Shown: one piece after another, positions 12,296-23,551 of the stretch | How positions within the stretch are numbered: the stretch's first letter is position 1 | How the letters are laid out: each line of letters starts with the position of its first letter | DNA from: Cryptococcus deneoformans JEC21 | Lineage: Eukaryota; Basidiomycota; Tremellomycetes; Tremellales; Cryptococcaceae | Direction of reading: 5' to 3' | Assembly: GCF_000091045.1 (NCBI RefSeq) | Contig: NC_006684.1 | Location: forward strand, 1,429,081-1,493,080 | Length of the DNA stretch: 64,000 nt | Made by a program: the position numbers and the translations under genes | Notes under the pieces: model-generated | The model's database searches: none | Told to the model about the DNA's origin: nothing | What the model saw: the letters and a program-made list of their open reading frames with translations, nothing else

Positions 12296-13304
12296 GTAAT
12301 GTGTGGGTGGATGTCGACGGGACCAAACAGGTCAACAACAGAAGGGATCAATCTGCTTCCTTTCCGCGAAATCGACCGGTCGAGATTTGCTGCCTTGTGA
12401 ATCTGCTCTCCACACCCGTTGCTGGCGAAAGGGGCTGGATGAAAAGATGGATGGACCGAAAAGAGGGTGGATGTGTAGATGGGAATGAAATGGATGGGAA
12501 GACACAAAGAGTGGAGTCGTTGTGTGGCACTGTTAAAATCTGCACTCCTATTGGCTGCTGGGTGTTGTTTCGACCGCGCCGCTAATATCGTATGGAAATC
12601 GAACGAACCTGTTCGTGATTTGACTAGCTATACACGTGGACGACGAGATTGATGCGATGGATGGGGTTGAGAGATGTTTCGATGGCGAAACAAGATTTTT
12701 GGATGGGCGGGAGGGGGTTTTTATGAGGTGAAAAACAGGGAAAAAATCGGCTCCCAGCGGCCAAGCCAAGTTCCACCACTGCAACAGTGTCTTTGTTCTA
12801 TCGCTTCTGCTGTCTTTCGTCCTTTTCAGCGACAACCTGCTTTCAAAGATATGCATATACTCGGCACCCACTCCTCTACTGGCAAACAACATAGCTCAGT
12901 ATAACATAAGCCATGAAAGTTGTGGTACTGATGAGAACAATACCAAATCGCAACTGACCCTTCGAACGAGATCGTTCGCTGACACTCAACTTGACTTCCC
13001 AGCACGACAGCTAATTCAAGTGTATGGCGTATACATCCTAATCGTATTCTGTGAGTGGTACTCGTGTCCCGTCCTGCAGTTGAATAAGTATCGTTTCACG
13101 TTGGTTGCGATTACTGTCATAAGCTATATATATATATATGTATATGTATGAAGCGACAGGAAAGCTTGCAAAGAAGGTGGTTGACAACCCAAGGGATACA
13201 AGGATGCTTCGAAATACTTCAGTCTTCTCGCCGTAAGTATTGCTAGCCTTTTCCTGCTTCTTTGCTTGAACCCATTCTGAGAGAAGAGGAAATGATAGAA
13301 ATAG
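12296..13304. other. Intergenic region with alternating TA tract
   Basis: 5' flank of the Zn2Cys6 gene (minus strand) followed by sequence with a short alternating TA tract near 13123-13140. An ATG at 13144 opens a 30-codon frame ending at a GTAAGT at 13233, but its phase does not fit the next candidate exon, so it is not called as a gene. Confidence 0.4.
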
Positions 13305-13613
13305 GAGTTATGGGGCATACTTGAGTTGGGTGCCATAGATAAAAAGCACGACAAGGCTGGTAAGCATCGTCTATATCATTTACAGACTGATATGATTAAC
13401 TAATGCCGCTTTTATAAAAAAAGCCTATCGTAAAACTTCTGAAATCTTGCCGAGGCATCCAACGCCCACTCAAGTCCGCTCGCCCTCAAAGACTCTCATG
13501 CGGAACTTGAAGATATGAAACGAGATCATGACTACGTTCTCTCAAATCTACAGCACCACCTTTTCCCAAGGGTCTGCAAATCTGCAATTGACTATGACGA
13601 CTATGCGCAGTGA
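13305..13613 (+). pseudogene. Decayed J-domain (DnaJ-like) relic
   Basis: Two candidate exons, 13305-13359 and 13424 onward, join in phase across a 64-nt intron with a CTAA-type branch site. The first reads ELWGILELGAIDKKHDKA and the second begins AYRKTSEILPRHPTP. Together they resemble helices I-II of a J domain (consensus LYxxLxLxxxA...IKxAYRKxSLxxHPD), but the HPD tripeptide is not intact. The frame then closes at an early stop. A second frame on the same strand, from about 13453 to the stop at 13613, reads ALKDSHAELEDMKRDHDY, like the helix III-IV end of a J domain. That implies a frameshift. No convincing N-terminal exon with the right phase was found. I read this as a relic of a J-protein gene, though a small expressed variant is possible. 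Confidence 0.45.
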
Positions 13614-14268
13614 CTATCATACTCTTATCGGTAACAAATAATCCGTTTTGCTGTTACATCTGGCGTCGTCGCAACCATCTTTTTTCGTAGTTCACTGGCT
13701 GAAGACCAGGCCGAAATTCCTTCAAATGAGTACTGATGTGTCCGTGAAGAAAATCTCACAGGAAGTGGGATTCGATGGACAATGAGCAGGTTTGTAACAG
13801 GAAGGCTCATCTTGTTATCCGATGGAAGGATCTGCAAATGGACATGCGAATAGGGGGATGAGTTCGAGTGCGGTGGTTGCACCTATAGGCGTGGCGTGTT
13901 AAGACTATGGCTCTCTCGGGTGATTTGGGAGAGTATGAAAAATGAGGGATGAAAATGACTTGGCTTGTTCTTTTGGTTTTGTTTGTGCTTCTACTAGTTC
14001 TGAGATCTTAATATTTATATCCGTAATTCAGGCGTTCTGGCAATGCTGTTTTTGACGTATAGATAGATGGTTTCGCTAATGGTTTTTTTGAAATGATATT
14101 CGCAATACATGAGAGTTACACCTTTATTCTACTTCGATACAATTTGAACCTGGAAATACTAGAAGCACGCCATTCAAAAGGAGAAACACTATTAGAACAG
14201 ATAACGAATATCGCCCACCTCACCTTTCCTCCGAACAGATCCGTGTTGAGCTAAAGCGCCCTTGTAAT
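13614..14268. other. Intergenic region
   Basis: Between the J-domain relic and the 3' end of the sugar transporter. A-rich and T-rich sequence is present; no gene or motif is supported. Confidence 0.45.
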
Positions 14269-16780
14269 CTAGTGGAACCTTTCCACCACTGTCCCCTCAG
14301 TCGCAACACCTTCAAGCTTGTACAGTGGCTCAAGGCGAGCTCCTTTGCGGAAGAAAATGTACCGCTTGATAACCCAAGGGAGCCACCTTGTCGCTTGGTA
14401 CTTTGCAAAGACTGGGACAGGAACAGCAAAGACGTAATCCAGTTCCTCAAGAGTTCGCTGACTAGATTAAGTAGCCAAGTGTCAGCGCCAGAGCTAAAAG
14501 ACGTACGATTGAGGTTGCTACTTACGCAGTCTCAGGGGTAAAGAAAAAGATTAGGACCCAAGCGAGAAGATTGGTACCCGCGTAGAAGTAGAATGCTCCC
14601 CAAGGCTTCATCGCCACCAACATACTCGGGAATGTCAAACCAAGCACCGCTGCCCACATGTTGTTCTGTTGCACAGCCCAACTCATACCAATTTCTCGAT
14701 GCGTGAGAGGCTGAGCCTCAGCAGCGTAGACAAATGGTACTGGGCCCATGCCGGGGGAGTAGAAAGCGGTGAAAAGATAGATCGCTAGAGCGAGGATAGG
14801 TACTCGAGCAGAGTTAGATTCGTCCATGAAGAACATAGATCCAGCCCAGAAAAGCATAAGAGCCATACATGGGAAGGTGGTGAGAAGAAGGTTACGTCGG
14901 CCAAAAGTGTCAATAGTCCAGATAGCAGGGAAAGCGAAGACGGTATTGACCAAGCCGAAACCAAAAGATGCCAGCAGACATTGACGGGTGTCATAGCCAG
15001 CCTCTGAGAAGATGGTGGACGAATAGAAAGCTATCAGGAAACTTATATTAGCAGAGGGTTTGGAAGCGGTAATTTCAAAAGCGACTTACACATAATGTTG
15101 ATTCCACAAAGCTGTTGAGAAATCATCACAACCCAACTAGCCAAGTTTGCCCTCCTCAAACGGGGCTGGACAAATAAGTCCTTGAAGCGTGAAAAGTACG
15201 TGGTACCTTTGAAGGCCTCACGCTCTTCTTCAAGTTGACAATGGGCATAGAACTGGAATGGAATCAGTGAATGTCGATACTCATACCCGAATGAGCGGTG
15301 ACGTACCATGTCTCGAGCCGCTTGGATCTCAGACTTCCTAAGCCTGCAGAAAGAAGCAAAAGCTTCCCGGTACCTCATCTTCTTCATCAACCATCGAGGA
15401 GATTCAGGTACGAACCAGACTTTGTGAATTTACATCAGCAAACGCCTTGAGTTTCTCATATATGTACTTACTCAGAGCGAGAAGGGGCACCGCAGGAACA
15501 AAGGCAGCAGCTAGCTGGACTCGCCAAGCTATACGACCGATTTGGTAGAACATTAGGTTGGAGCAGAAACCGAAAAAGATACCAAAGGCAACCCAGAGTT
15601 GGAAAGACATAACCAGAGCACCTCTGATGGACGCCGGAGCACTGAACGCGGCACGGTGAGCATCTTATACTGGTTTCGTAGCTGTTGTTGCAACTCACGT
15701 TTCTGCCGTCATGATTGGGATTGTGGTAATCTTCATACCCATACCCACACCAAGGAGTATTCGACAGATAAACAATTCCCACCAGTTCCTCGTGAAAGCT
15801 TGACAGAGTACGGGGAAGACACAGAAGAGACCGGTCACAAAAATAGTACCACGACGGCCGATGTAGTAGTTGATTGGGTCAGTGAGCATGGCAGATACAG
15901 CACCAACAGTGATAGAGGGGGCAGAGTTAACCATCCCAACTAGGACAAAGTAAGCGTGGCTCTATACAATATCTAGCATGCAGTACTTACCCAGCCATGT
16001 GTTGTCTGCAATTCCAAACTCGGTCGGGAAAGAGAGGTTTGCACCATTGGCTCCCGTACTATAGTGGGGCTCATGTCAGCCCAATAAAACGTTTCATGGA
16101 AGTTACCTACTTGTCCCATCCTTGGATAGCACTTCCGATACTGCAAACGATGACAAGGAAGTAAAGGGAGCGAGTCTGATCCCAGCGGTCTGCGAAACCA
16201 AAGCATGTCAGTCAGCGGAGAACTTTGGCTTGTTTTTTGACCATTCAGCAAAAGCGGCGAAGTCCGCTCTTCATTGTTTGGTTCTTCCCGCCCCGACGAT
16301 CGAGTCAAGCACTCCATCAAACGGAGGAGGTCCTAGCTAACACTGCCAAAAGGGACTACCCAATACTCACTTGTCTTTTCCCTCCTAACCCAATGCTTGT
16401 CTTCTTCGGTAAGTTCTGGGATATCTTCAGCCTCATTAGGTCGCTGGGACAAAAGAGCTGCGCGCCTGAAAAGGTCTTGCTTGTCTTCGAAGCCATTGTC
16501 GGAGCTGAACTGATCAGCCATACTGAAGAGTTTGGTCTTTGAGAGGCCATATAGGGGGTTTTGAATTCTGAGAGAGGCCATCAGATTCTGTAATTAAGGA
16601 AAGGAAATGTACTCACTTGGCGCTGACATTGCGGTGTCTGTTACGGATGTCTTGTCCCCGACTATCCTCGACGTCGACATCTTCAAGATGATCAACTTGC
16701 TGGAACTTCTCAGGTTTATCTCCAGAGCTAGTGGGGAAAGAATGGTCACTCCCGGGGGAGGAGGGGGGGATGATAGACAT
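14269..16780 (-). CDS. MFS sugar transporter (sugar porter family)
   Basis: A multi-exon minus-strand gene with ATG at 16780 and stop at 14269-14271. Exon 1 is 16780-16617 and exon 2 is 16567-16371. The exon after a longer intron begins near 16191 and carries the first membrane segment ([14 protein letters not shown]). Sugar-porter signatures follow in order: [13 protein letters not shown] in the loop 2-3 region, [11 protein letters not shown], a PESPRW-type region near 15405 continuing [21 protein letters not shown], the second-half loop [12 protein letters not shown], and a closing FTPETA-type motif. The N-terminal ~120 residues are hydrophilic and acidic, and the tail (about 60 residues) is basic. 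It should be a plasma-membrane sugar or polyol importer with 12 helices. The substrate cannot be assigned from sequence. Exon 2 uses the acceptor at 16568, because the upstream one (16589) would give an immediate stop. Confidence 0.88.
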
Positions 16781-17085
16781 GTTGCTTGCGCTAGATGAAA
16801 GAGGAGCGAGAATTAGACTGCGCGATGTTGCTGCCCTAACTTATCGGTAGATGTGGATATTTAGCTACTCTGCTTTGTGAAGAGGTCGGTTTTGTCGAGA
16901 AAGAAGACCCACCCTTCTCCTTATATGTCTGCCTCGTCCCTACAGCTCTTCATCACTCGACCGGCAGAAGACGGCCGGTGAGCGACCCGACCGACTAAGA
17001 GATGACGACGCGATTGGGGCCAAACATAGAAATAGATCGGTGAATAATTGGCCCTCTGTGATTTCAACCTGACATGGGGAACGAA

Positions 17086-17358
17086 CTAACAATTCCTCTG
17101 CTTATGCTCTTCATACTCAATCCTCATCTCTTCCACCCAACGAGAGTCCCGTGACTGGTGAACGATCGAAAAGTCGTTGGCATTGTTCAGGCACTTTTCC
17201 CCGCCGTAGTTGTCCCAGGGCGGTTTCCGCATTCTAAATACGTCATCATCCTGTTCCTGCGCTATTTGATTCCAATGGGCGTGTTTTGAACAAGCCAGGA
17301 AGAAGTGAGATGCTCGGGTGCACAACAAGCGCCGGAAGACCAAATGGTTCCGTCGCAT
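17086..17358 (-). CDS. Possible small uncharacterised protein
   Basis: A 90-codon open frame whose C-terminal two thirds looks protein-like (for example RKPPWDNYGGEKCLNN and DSRWVEEMRIEYEEHKQ), with acidic and aromatic residues rather than repeat composition. I recognise no family. The ATG lies inside the left arm of a perfect hairpin, so the true start or an upstream exon may be elsewhere. It could also be a chance frame or the end of a decayed gene. Confidence 0.28.
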   Translation of the reverse strand: MRRNHLVFRRLLCTRASHFFLACSKHAHWNQIAQEQDDDVFRMRKPPWDNYGGEKCLNNANDFSIVHQSRDSRWVEEMRIEYEEHKQRNC

Positions 17359-17389
17359 TCGGCAAAAGCCTAAATTGCCGAATGCGACG
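17351..17389. repeat. Perfect 15-bp inverted repeat with 9-nt loop
   Basis: Arms at 17351-17365 and 17375-17389 are exact reverse complements (CGTCGCATTCGGCAA and its partner). They are GC-rich and would form a stable hairpin on either strand. It lies between the sugar transporter and transaldolase genes, without a T-tract on either side. Confidence 0.85.
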
Positions 17390-18261
17390 TTTGAAGAAAG
17401 CCCGAGCTGCTATCTCCAGTGGGGCTCCTCCTCTTTTACCCTTACTATCATGCGAGTATGAAGGCTCAGCTCGAGGCGCTGACGATTGTAGGTTCACTAT
17501 CTATGTATTATTATTACACGAGCCTCTTTTTTCGTCAGGCCACGTTCAACCACGAGTCGTTCAAGGCTACATGGGGGGCATGCAGATACTACTTATTTAC
17601 AGTAGTACAGTAGTAGTACACATGCATAGAAGAAGTGGTGGGTCGGTGTCTCTGTCTTGTCGGCGATGTCGCCTTGCATCTTAACAAGCGTTTTCGGATT
17701 CGGCCCACTGCCCGTACCTTACTGCAACTATAAGTCTGCGACGTACTACTTTGGCCAACAGTGCAGTCTGGGAGTCTAGACTCATCTAAGATCAGCGCCT
17801 CTATATCGAGGATTAATAGCCGGAGTCTCTGTCACGGCGAAATTACGGAGTAAAAGATAATCAGGCCACTGCACCGCCTGCCTGCATGTGGCTGACGTCG
17901 TCGTCCATCTGGTCGGTGAATTGTTGGTGAAATTGCGGAGAATTGAATCGCAGCTTCTTCCTGATCACCTGCAGTTTAAAAAATCCTATTAGTACAGGCT
18001 CATGGGTTTTAACCACAATAAATAAGGCGAACGGCGCAATGAGTTAGTGCCTGATAAACGGGAGATCACCTTTTGGCCTTGTGTCCCCGTAGAATACTCG
18101 GCGAATGGCAAATATGACTAGACTTCATGGTCTGCGTGCGAATGGCCTGGGGGCATGATATAAGAGCAAGGGCTTTTGTCAGTTTGCTGTCTTCTTTCCC
18201 ATCCCCCTAGTATCTAATAACAACTCTGCGGACTAAACGAACATTACTGCATCAAATTAAG
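17390..18261. other. Intergenic region, transaldolase promoter side
   Basis: No gene is supported. The proximal ~150 bases upstream of the transaldolase ATG contain a pyrimidine-rich tract around 18185-18210, compatible with a core promoter. Confidence 0.45.
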
Positions 18262-19627
18262 ATGATCTCACGACCCGAACTCACTCTTCTCGAGCAGCTT
18301 GAAGCTACTGGGGTCAAAATCGACACCGACTCCATGGATCCCAAGGTGGCTGCGAACTTGCCTATCAAAGCCCACGATATGACCTCCAACCAGCTTTTGA
18401 CCGATGAGCAGCTCAAGAATCCCGAGAACAAGGAACTTGTGGAGAAGACGATTAGAGAACTCAAGGGCGCGAATTGGTTTGACGTCCAAACTGTTTTGGT
18501 AAGCCATTCGGATGGGCTTTGCTGAGTGTATGGGTCAAGAGCTAATTAGGGTTACAGACCGCTCGATTTGCAAAGAGAGTCATCCCTTACATCCAGGGCC
18601 GTGTCCTTGCTCAGACTACTCCGACCAAGGCTTTCGACAAGGACGCCATCATTTCCCACGCTCGTGCTTACGACAAGGCCTTCCAAGCTGAGGGTATCTC
18701 TCGGTAAGCACGAAAGAATCCAATCCGGAAACGGTTTCGAGATAAAACTGACTTGCCATAGTGACCGATACTGCGTCAAAGTACCCGCCACTACTGCCGG
18801 TGTCCAGGCAGCGAAGATTCTCAACGAAGAGGGTATCAGGACGCTCGGTACCTCGCTCTTCTCCCTTGCCCAGGCTATCGCTTGCTCTCAAGCCGGCATG
18901 CTGTCCATTAGCCCCTATTACAACGGTAAGCAATACATTATAGAATGTAGAGGAAGGCTCTGATAATATCCATAGAGGTGCGAGCCCATGTTGATTCCTC
19001 TCTTTGGCCCGACGTGGCAGACCCCGCTACTCAGCATCCCATGTCATTCCGCGTAAGACACATTCGCGAAACTTATGATCGATTGGCCAAGGAGACTGGT
19101 AAAGTCCAGCCACTCATCAAGGGGGCCTCGTGAGTATTTTTCCTGGATGATATGGGCTCAATTGGCAGAAGCTGACATGCTTGAGTAGGTACATCACCGC
19201 ACGCGAAGTCATGGCCATGCCGGAACTTGGCGTCGAGCACGTTACTCTCCTTGTCGGCCCCATGGAAGACCTCTGTTCGACTTCTCGCTTGCCAGAATAC
19301 CGTAAAGGCGGCGAGTGGCAGGTTCGTGTTCGCTCAGAGCTCGACAAACCTAATGTCAAATGGGCCACTTGGTCTGCCCCCGAGCCTTCTGCTTCGAAGA
19401 AGAGGATGGCAGAAATGGCAAAATCAGACCCATACAGCGATTTGATGCAGAAGCACTGGAAGATGGCCAGCACTGATGTAGATTATTTGGCGGATGGGGT
19501 TTTGGATAAGTATAATGAGGAGGACGAGGTTACTAAAGTTCGCTTGAGGGATGCTTTGGAGCTCTTCAAGGGTGGAGAGGCGGAGTCGAAGGTTGAGATT
19601 GAAAGGCTGCAGAAGCTGTACGCTTAA
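18262..19627 (+). CDS. Transaldolase family enzyme
   Basis: Five exons (18262-18498, 18558-18703, 18762-18925, 18976-19129, 19189-19627) join in phase for 379 aa. Transaldolase moves a dihydroxyacetone unit between sedoheptulose-7-phosphate and glyceraldehyde-3-phosphate in the cytosolic pentose phosphate pathway. The Schiff-base lysine lies in RYCVKVPATTAG (K134). The following AAKILNEEGIRTLGTSLFS and QAGMLSISPYYNEVRAHVD match the barrel strands carrying the phosphate-binding region. The protein is about 50 residues longer than the usual TalA/TAL1 length, mainly in the C-terminal helical tail after WSAPEPSAS. It is more divergent than I would expect of the housekeeping enzyme, so it may be a second paralogue. 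The first exon (EQLEATGVKIDTDSMDP) supports the start. Confidence 0.88.
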
Positions 19628-19807
19628 GTCATGTTCATACTGCTGTGGCTCCTTCCCGTGTAACGTAGTGATGTGTATAGAAGTGTTTATGGTTGCAGGA
19701 ATGAAAACTATACAAAAGAAACTTCGCTTAAGCTGTTGCAATGATAATATATATAGTGCTCATCAAGAGAACATATACAGGATGAAATACACTACTATAC
19801 AATAATA

Positions 19808-22800
19808 TCATGTAAGTCCCCTGTCCTTCTTTTCCTTGAAAAATGCCGCTACCCCTCTGGCAACTCCCCCAAAGTCTTGCGGCACCTTTACGTCTTTTCC
19901 AATCCACTTCGGAAGTTTGTTACGGATACGAGAAGTCGCGTAGCGTTTATCCACGAGTAGGATTGTAGCATAGTCATTGGCATGTCTGATGGCTCGGCCT
20001 GCAGCGAAACATGAGCCTTTGCCTGATGGGCACGAGAGTGAAATAAGGCCTCACCGATGGATTGATTGACGGCTCTCATACACAGATTCTCGTACATTTC
20101 CCTAGAGGCCCCTTGGCCAGCACCTGGGACAGTTTCGACGTATCTCATACGCTCCTGGAGTTCAACTGAGCTGACATTGGCGAACGGAAGGCCAACCATG
20201 ATTACACAGCGGCCAAGATTGTCCGAAAAGTTAATACCTAAATAAATATTAGGGCCATTTGGTAACAACATAATTAGGACAAGCGGCACCTTCTGAAAGT
20301 TTACCTCCGACGACCGCAAACATAAGTGCACCTGTCTTACGAGACTTTTGACCAGAGGTAGATGTCGCATAACACTGGAAGGGTTTAGTTACCAAAAAAT
20401 CAAGTCAATATCAGAAACGCTCACAGATGAGATAGCCAGAGCATAATCACGAAGAATTGTCTCAACGTCACCAGACGTTTGAGGTTCATAGAACAACTAC
20501 CCGTAGAAGATCAGCACATGTTTCAGCTTGTTCAAAATTTTGCTTACCTGTTTACGCTCACCTAACCTTTGCAACAATCCCGACTTCGTCCAGAAAGCTC
20601 TCACTTTATCCAAGAAAGCGTACGATGGGAGGAAGACAACGACGCCGTCTGGTACCACACCTATCGTAGCTTGTAGGACTGCTCCCAGATCGGTTAACTG
20701 CAATTGATAAGTCAATCCCACCCAAGAACCTCTTCCGCGTATAACTCACCAAAGCCTCATCATTCCTATTACCGAACTTAAACTCAAATTCGCTTTTTCT
20801 CGGACCCACACTGACGACTTGAGTGAGAAGATTCTCTTTGGGTATGACATGTGAGCAGGAAAGAGTCGAGAGGCGGTCTTTAGGTATAGAAGGGAAGAGT
20901 TGTTGCAAGAAGTCTGTTATCTGTATCCCTGTCAGCATTCTCGAGCACAGCACGAAACATGTAGACACACAGGCTCCATTGTACCTCCAGCTAAGATTAC
21001 GCTCCTAGCTTCTTCGACAACTTCCTTGAACCTCTCAGAGGGATTCAGTAAGACGTATTTGATGACGACAACCGGCTCTGATTTATCCAAATCATCAATG
21101 GACAAAATAATCCTACCGTCATCCTTCGCATCTACGAGGGATAACAGGAAGGATTCTACATTGTGAAAGGCCGCTATCGATGCATGTCGAGCTGTGGCGC
21201 TTCGTGAGGTCTTGGCGTCTATGCAGCCAGATTTGAGTGACGGTTCTTGAATGCAGAGTTATAACTCACCTTTCAAAGCAGCTTGCTCCGCCACATGCTC
21301 GGAGAAACCGCTTATCTTTCTCGCGAGTCTACTCTCCTTAAGATAGGCTAGTAGCTCTATAGGATTCACCTGATCACTTCCGCCCCCAATTCTCCCCATA
21401 AGATTATTTACATCAAGAACTTCTACTTTGGGCTTTCCTACCGGTTTGCTCTCCTTCGTTTGGGATTTGGCGTCTTGAAAAAACTTATCGCAAACGCGGA
21501 TTAGACCTTGGAGCAAACTCAAGATCTGCTGAATCCACAATGAGTGTATGGGTTTTAAACGTGATTTGAAGCGTTGGAGATATTGCTGGAGTTGGGACAC
21601 TGCGTTGGCAAGATTTGTTGAGGTCAGAGTGGTGCAATGGATAGACAGGAGTGTGTCGATCAAATCTGTTCACCGCCGTTAGAAAAGGCGCAGCTAGGGA
21701 AAAAAGCGTCCTTACTATGGGCTTCGTCAATAACCACTACTTGGTTCTTGAGCTTTATACCCAGGGCTTCATGAGAATTCTTCTGAAGAAGCAAATTATA
21801 TGGTAGAGTAACAATCTAGGACTATGTTAGCTGGACATGGCTTAAAGATACTTGTATACATACCTGGCTCTGCTTTACAGCCTTACGGGTAGCATAATAC
21901 GGGCAGACACAAGATTTCTTCCCCATCGTCACAATATCTTCAATGTCTTTTACGGACGCCTGCAATCGGTCATCAGTATTTCCATTTCTAGGATGAATTT
22001 AAAACTGACTAAGATCGTGTCTCGTGCGTCAAGCATCGTTATTTCGTCTGCTTTTGCTGGTAAGAATTCACATCTTGCTTTACCTGTCAAGAGTTGTATA
22101 CTTTCAGCTGTACGTCTTGATAAGACTTGTCAGACTTACCCGACTTTTGCATATCCAAACATGCTTCGTTCATCCTTTCATCACCGCCATTTCTAGCCAA
22201 TGCCCGAACCTTTTCGTTTATACACAACTGTTTACGACTTCCTAAGGGGACTAAGCTGACACCATGTGACGGTGCTTCAGCTGAAGAAGATTCCGGTACA
22301 GAATCATAGCTGGCAAATGATGTTTTGAGAAGTTCGGAAGTCAATTGACGGAGTTGTGTATGAGTACGTGAAGTGTAGTATACCTAAGGCCTGGTCAGCC
22401 ATGTTCATAATGCATCATAATAGCGCACAGACGAACCTTGGGCGCGTCTTCCTCATCTTCATCCGCTTCTTTACGTGTGGTCCCTGAAGGTTCGAATCTG
22501 GAAATGGCTTAGTCACCGCTACTGCCATTCAATCACTCACTTGCTCATCAGCTCGCGCACCTCTCTCGACAAATAAGGCCCTTCTTCATTATCTTCCTCC
22601 TTATCCTCGGGCAAGAAATCATCTTCTTTAGTTTCCCCGGTCTTTGCTTTTCCCACACCCTCAGCTCCTGTCTTGACTCTCTTCCCACCTCCTAGCCCAT
22701 GTCTAAACGCTCCTACACCACCTTCCCTTCTCATCTGCTTCTCTTTTTTTCTTGCTTTTTCAAGTCTCTCTTCCCTCTCCAGCTGTACAGCCCTGAGCTC

Positions 22801-23178
22801 ATTCATCTTTGCCTTGATTGCATGTTCAATGACCCATGGTGGGTCATCGGGATCGTCAGCTGAAAATTGTTCTCGAAGAGAGACTTCGGCGGCAGTGTCG
22901 AGTCTTGCTTGATGCTGGGATAGCCAAGTGAGGGTTGACGTCAAAAGGGATAGCGATTTACCCGTTCCTGTGGGTGACTCGACCTGTCCAATCTATTTAG
23001 AGAGTTAATCACAAAGAATGAAATGGAGGCTTACAATTGCTATCTTGCCATCTTCGATGGCCCTAAAGACGACGCGCATTAAGTCTAGCTGGATGTCATA
23101 AGGCTTAGGATAGGGGAAGGGAAATGTCTCTGGTGTAGGGAGACAAGGAGTCGCGGGTTCTGCTGGTCGGTTTGTCAT
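19808..23178 (-). CDS. CHL1: ATP-dependent DNA helicase CHL1 (DDX11/ChlR1, XPD-like Fe-S family)
   Basis: A multi-exon minus-strand gene with ATG at 23178 and stop TGA at 19808-19810. CHL1 is a 5'-3' superfamily 2 helicase with an iron-sulphur domain, acting in sister-chromatid cohesion and replication-fork processing. The N-terminus begins with a Q-motif-like [12 protein letters not shown], then Walker A in [11 protein letters not shown] long charged Lys/Glu insert follows, then motif Ia-like [22 protein letters not shown] (VVVIDEAHN) split by an intron, and later [15 protein letters not shown]. The C-terminal helicase lobe reads [20 protein letters not shown] and ends with [19 protein letters not shown], the motif VI region. 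The charged insert between motifs I and Ia is where Chl1 proteins differ from XPD. Two MluI cell-cycle boxes lie about 95-120 bp upstream of the ATG, consistent with S-phase expression. Individual exon borders were only checked around the conserved motifs. Confidence 0.93.
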
Positions 23179-23551
23179 TATGGAATCATGTTCACTATAA
23201 TAACTGTGTCAAAAAAATTGATGTGAAAGGCAAATCGCCGTCACAACGAACAAGTTAATGTCACACACAAACGCGTCGACGCGCCCAGTTTACGCGTCTG
23301 TTCAACCAGTGAATGGAAAATGAATGCAAAAGTTATGCCCAATCATATATAAGTCAACGAGACAGGTAGGACATCTCACATCGCACGGTGTACATAAAAT
23401 ACTAGTGGTGTTACAGAAAATCTATACAATGAGGACAAAATCGGAGCAGGAAATATCGAGAAGAAGGGAACACCATATAAACATTTCAAATGAAAGATCT
23501 AGCCCGTACCGTTACCAATCAGCCATATCTCTACTAAAGAACAGCTAAACA
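23179..23551. other. Intergenic region between CHL1 and the upstream minus-strand gene
   Basis: It holds the CHL1 promoter, including the two ACGCGT boxes listed separately, and the 3' flank of the minus-strand gene ending at 23552. No other gene is seen. Confidence 0.5.
23271..23297. promoter_or_regulatory. Two MluI cell-cycle boxes (ACGCGT) upstream of CHL1
   Basis: ACGCGT occurs at 23271-23276 and 23292-23297, 21 bp apart, about 93 and 114 bp upstream of the CHL1 ATG. ACGCGT is the binding site of MBF-type (Mbp1/Swi6) factors that drive G1/S genes in fungi. CHL1 is a replication and cohesion helicase, so the placement is functionally sensible. The sites are seen directly; the regulation is inferred. 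Confidence 0.6.

Noticed and set aside
22480..22500. tRNA T-loop-like GGTTCGAATC
   Set aside because: It lies in coding sequence of CHL1 on the opposite strand and no acceptor stem or anticodon arm surrounds it.
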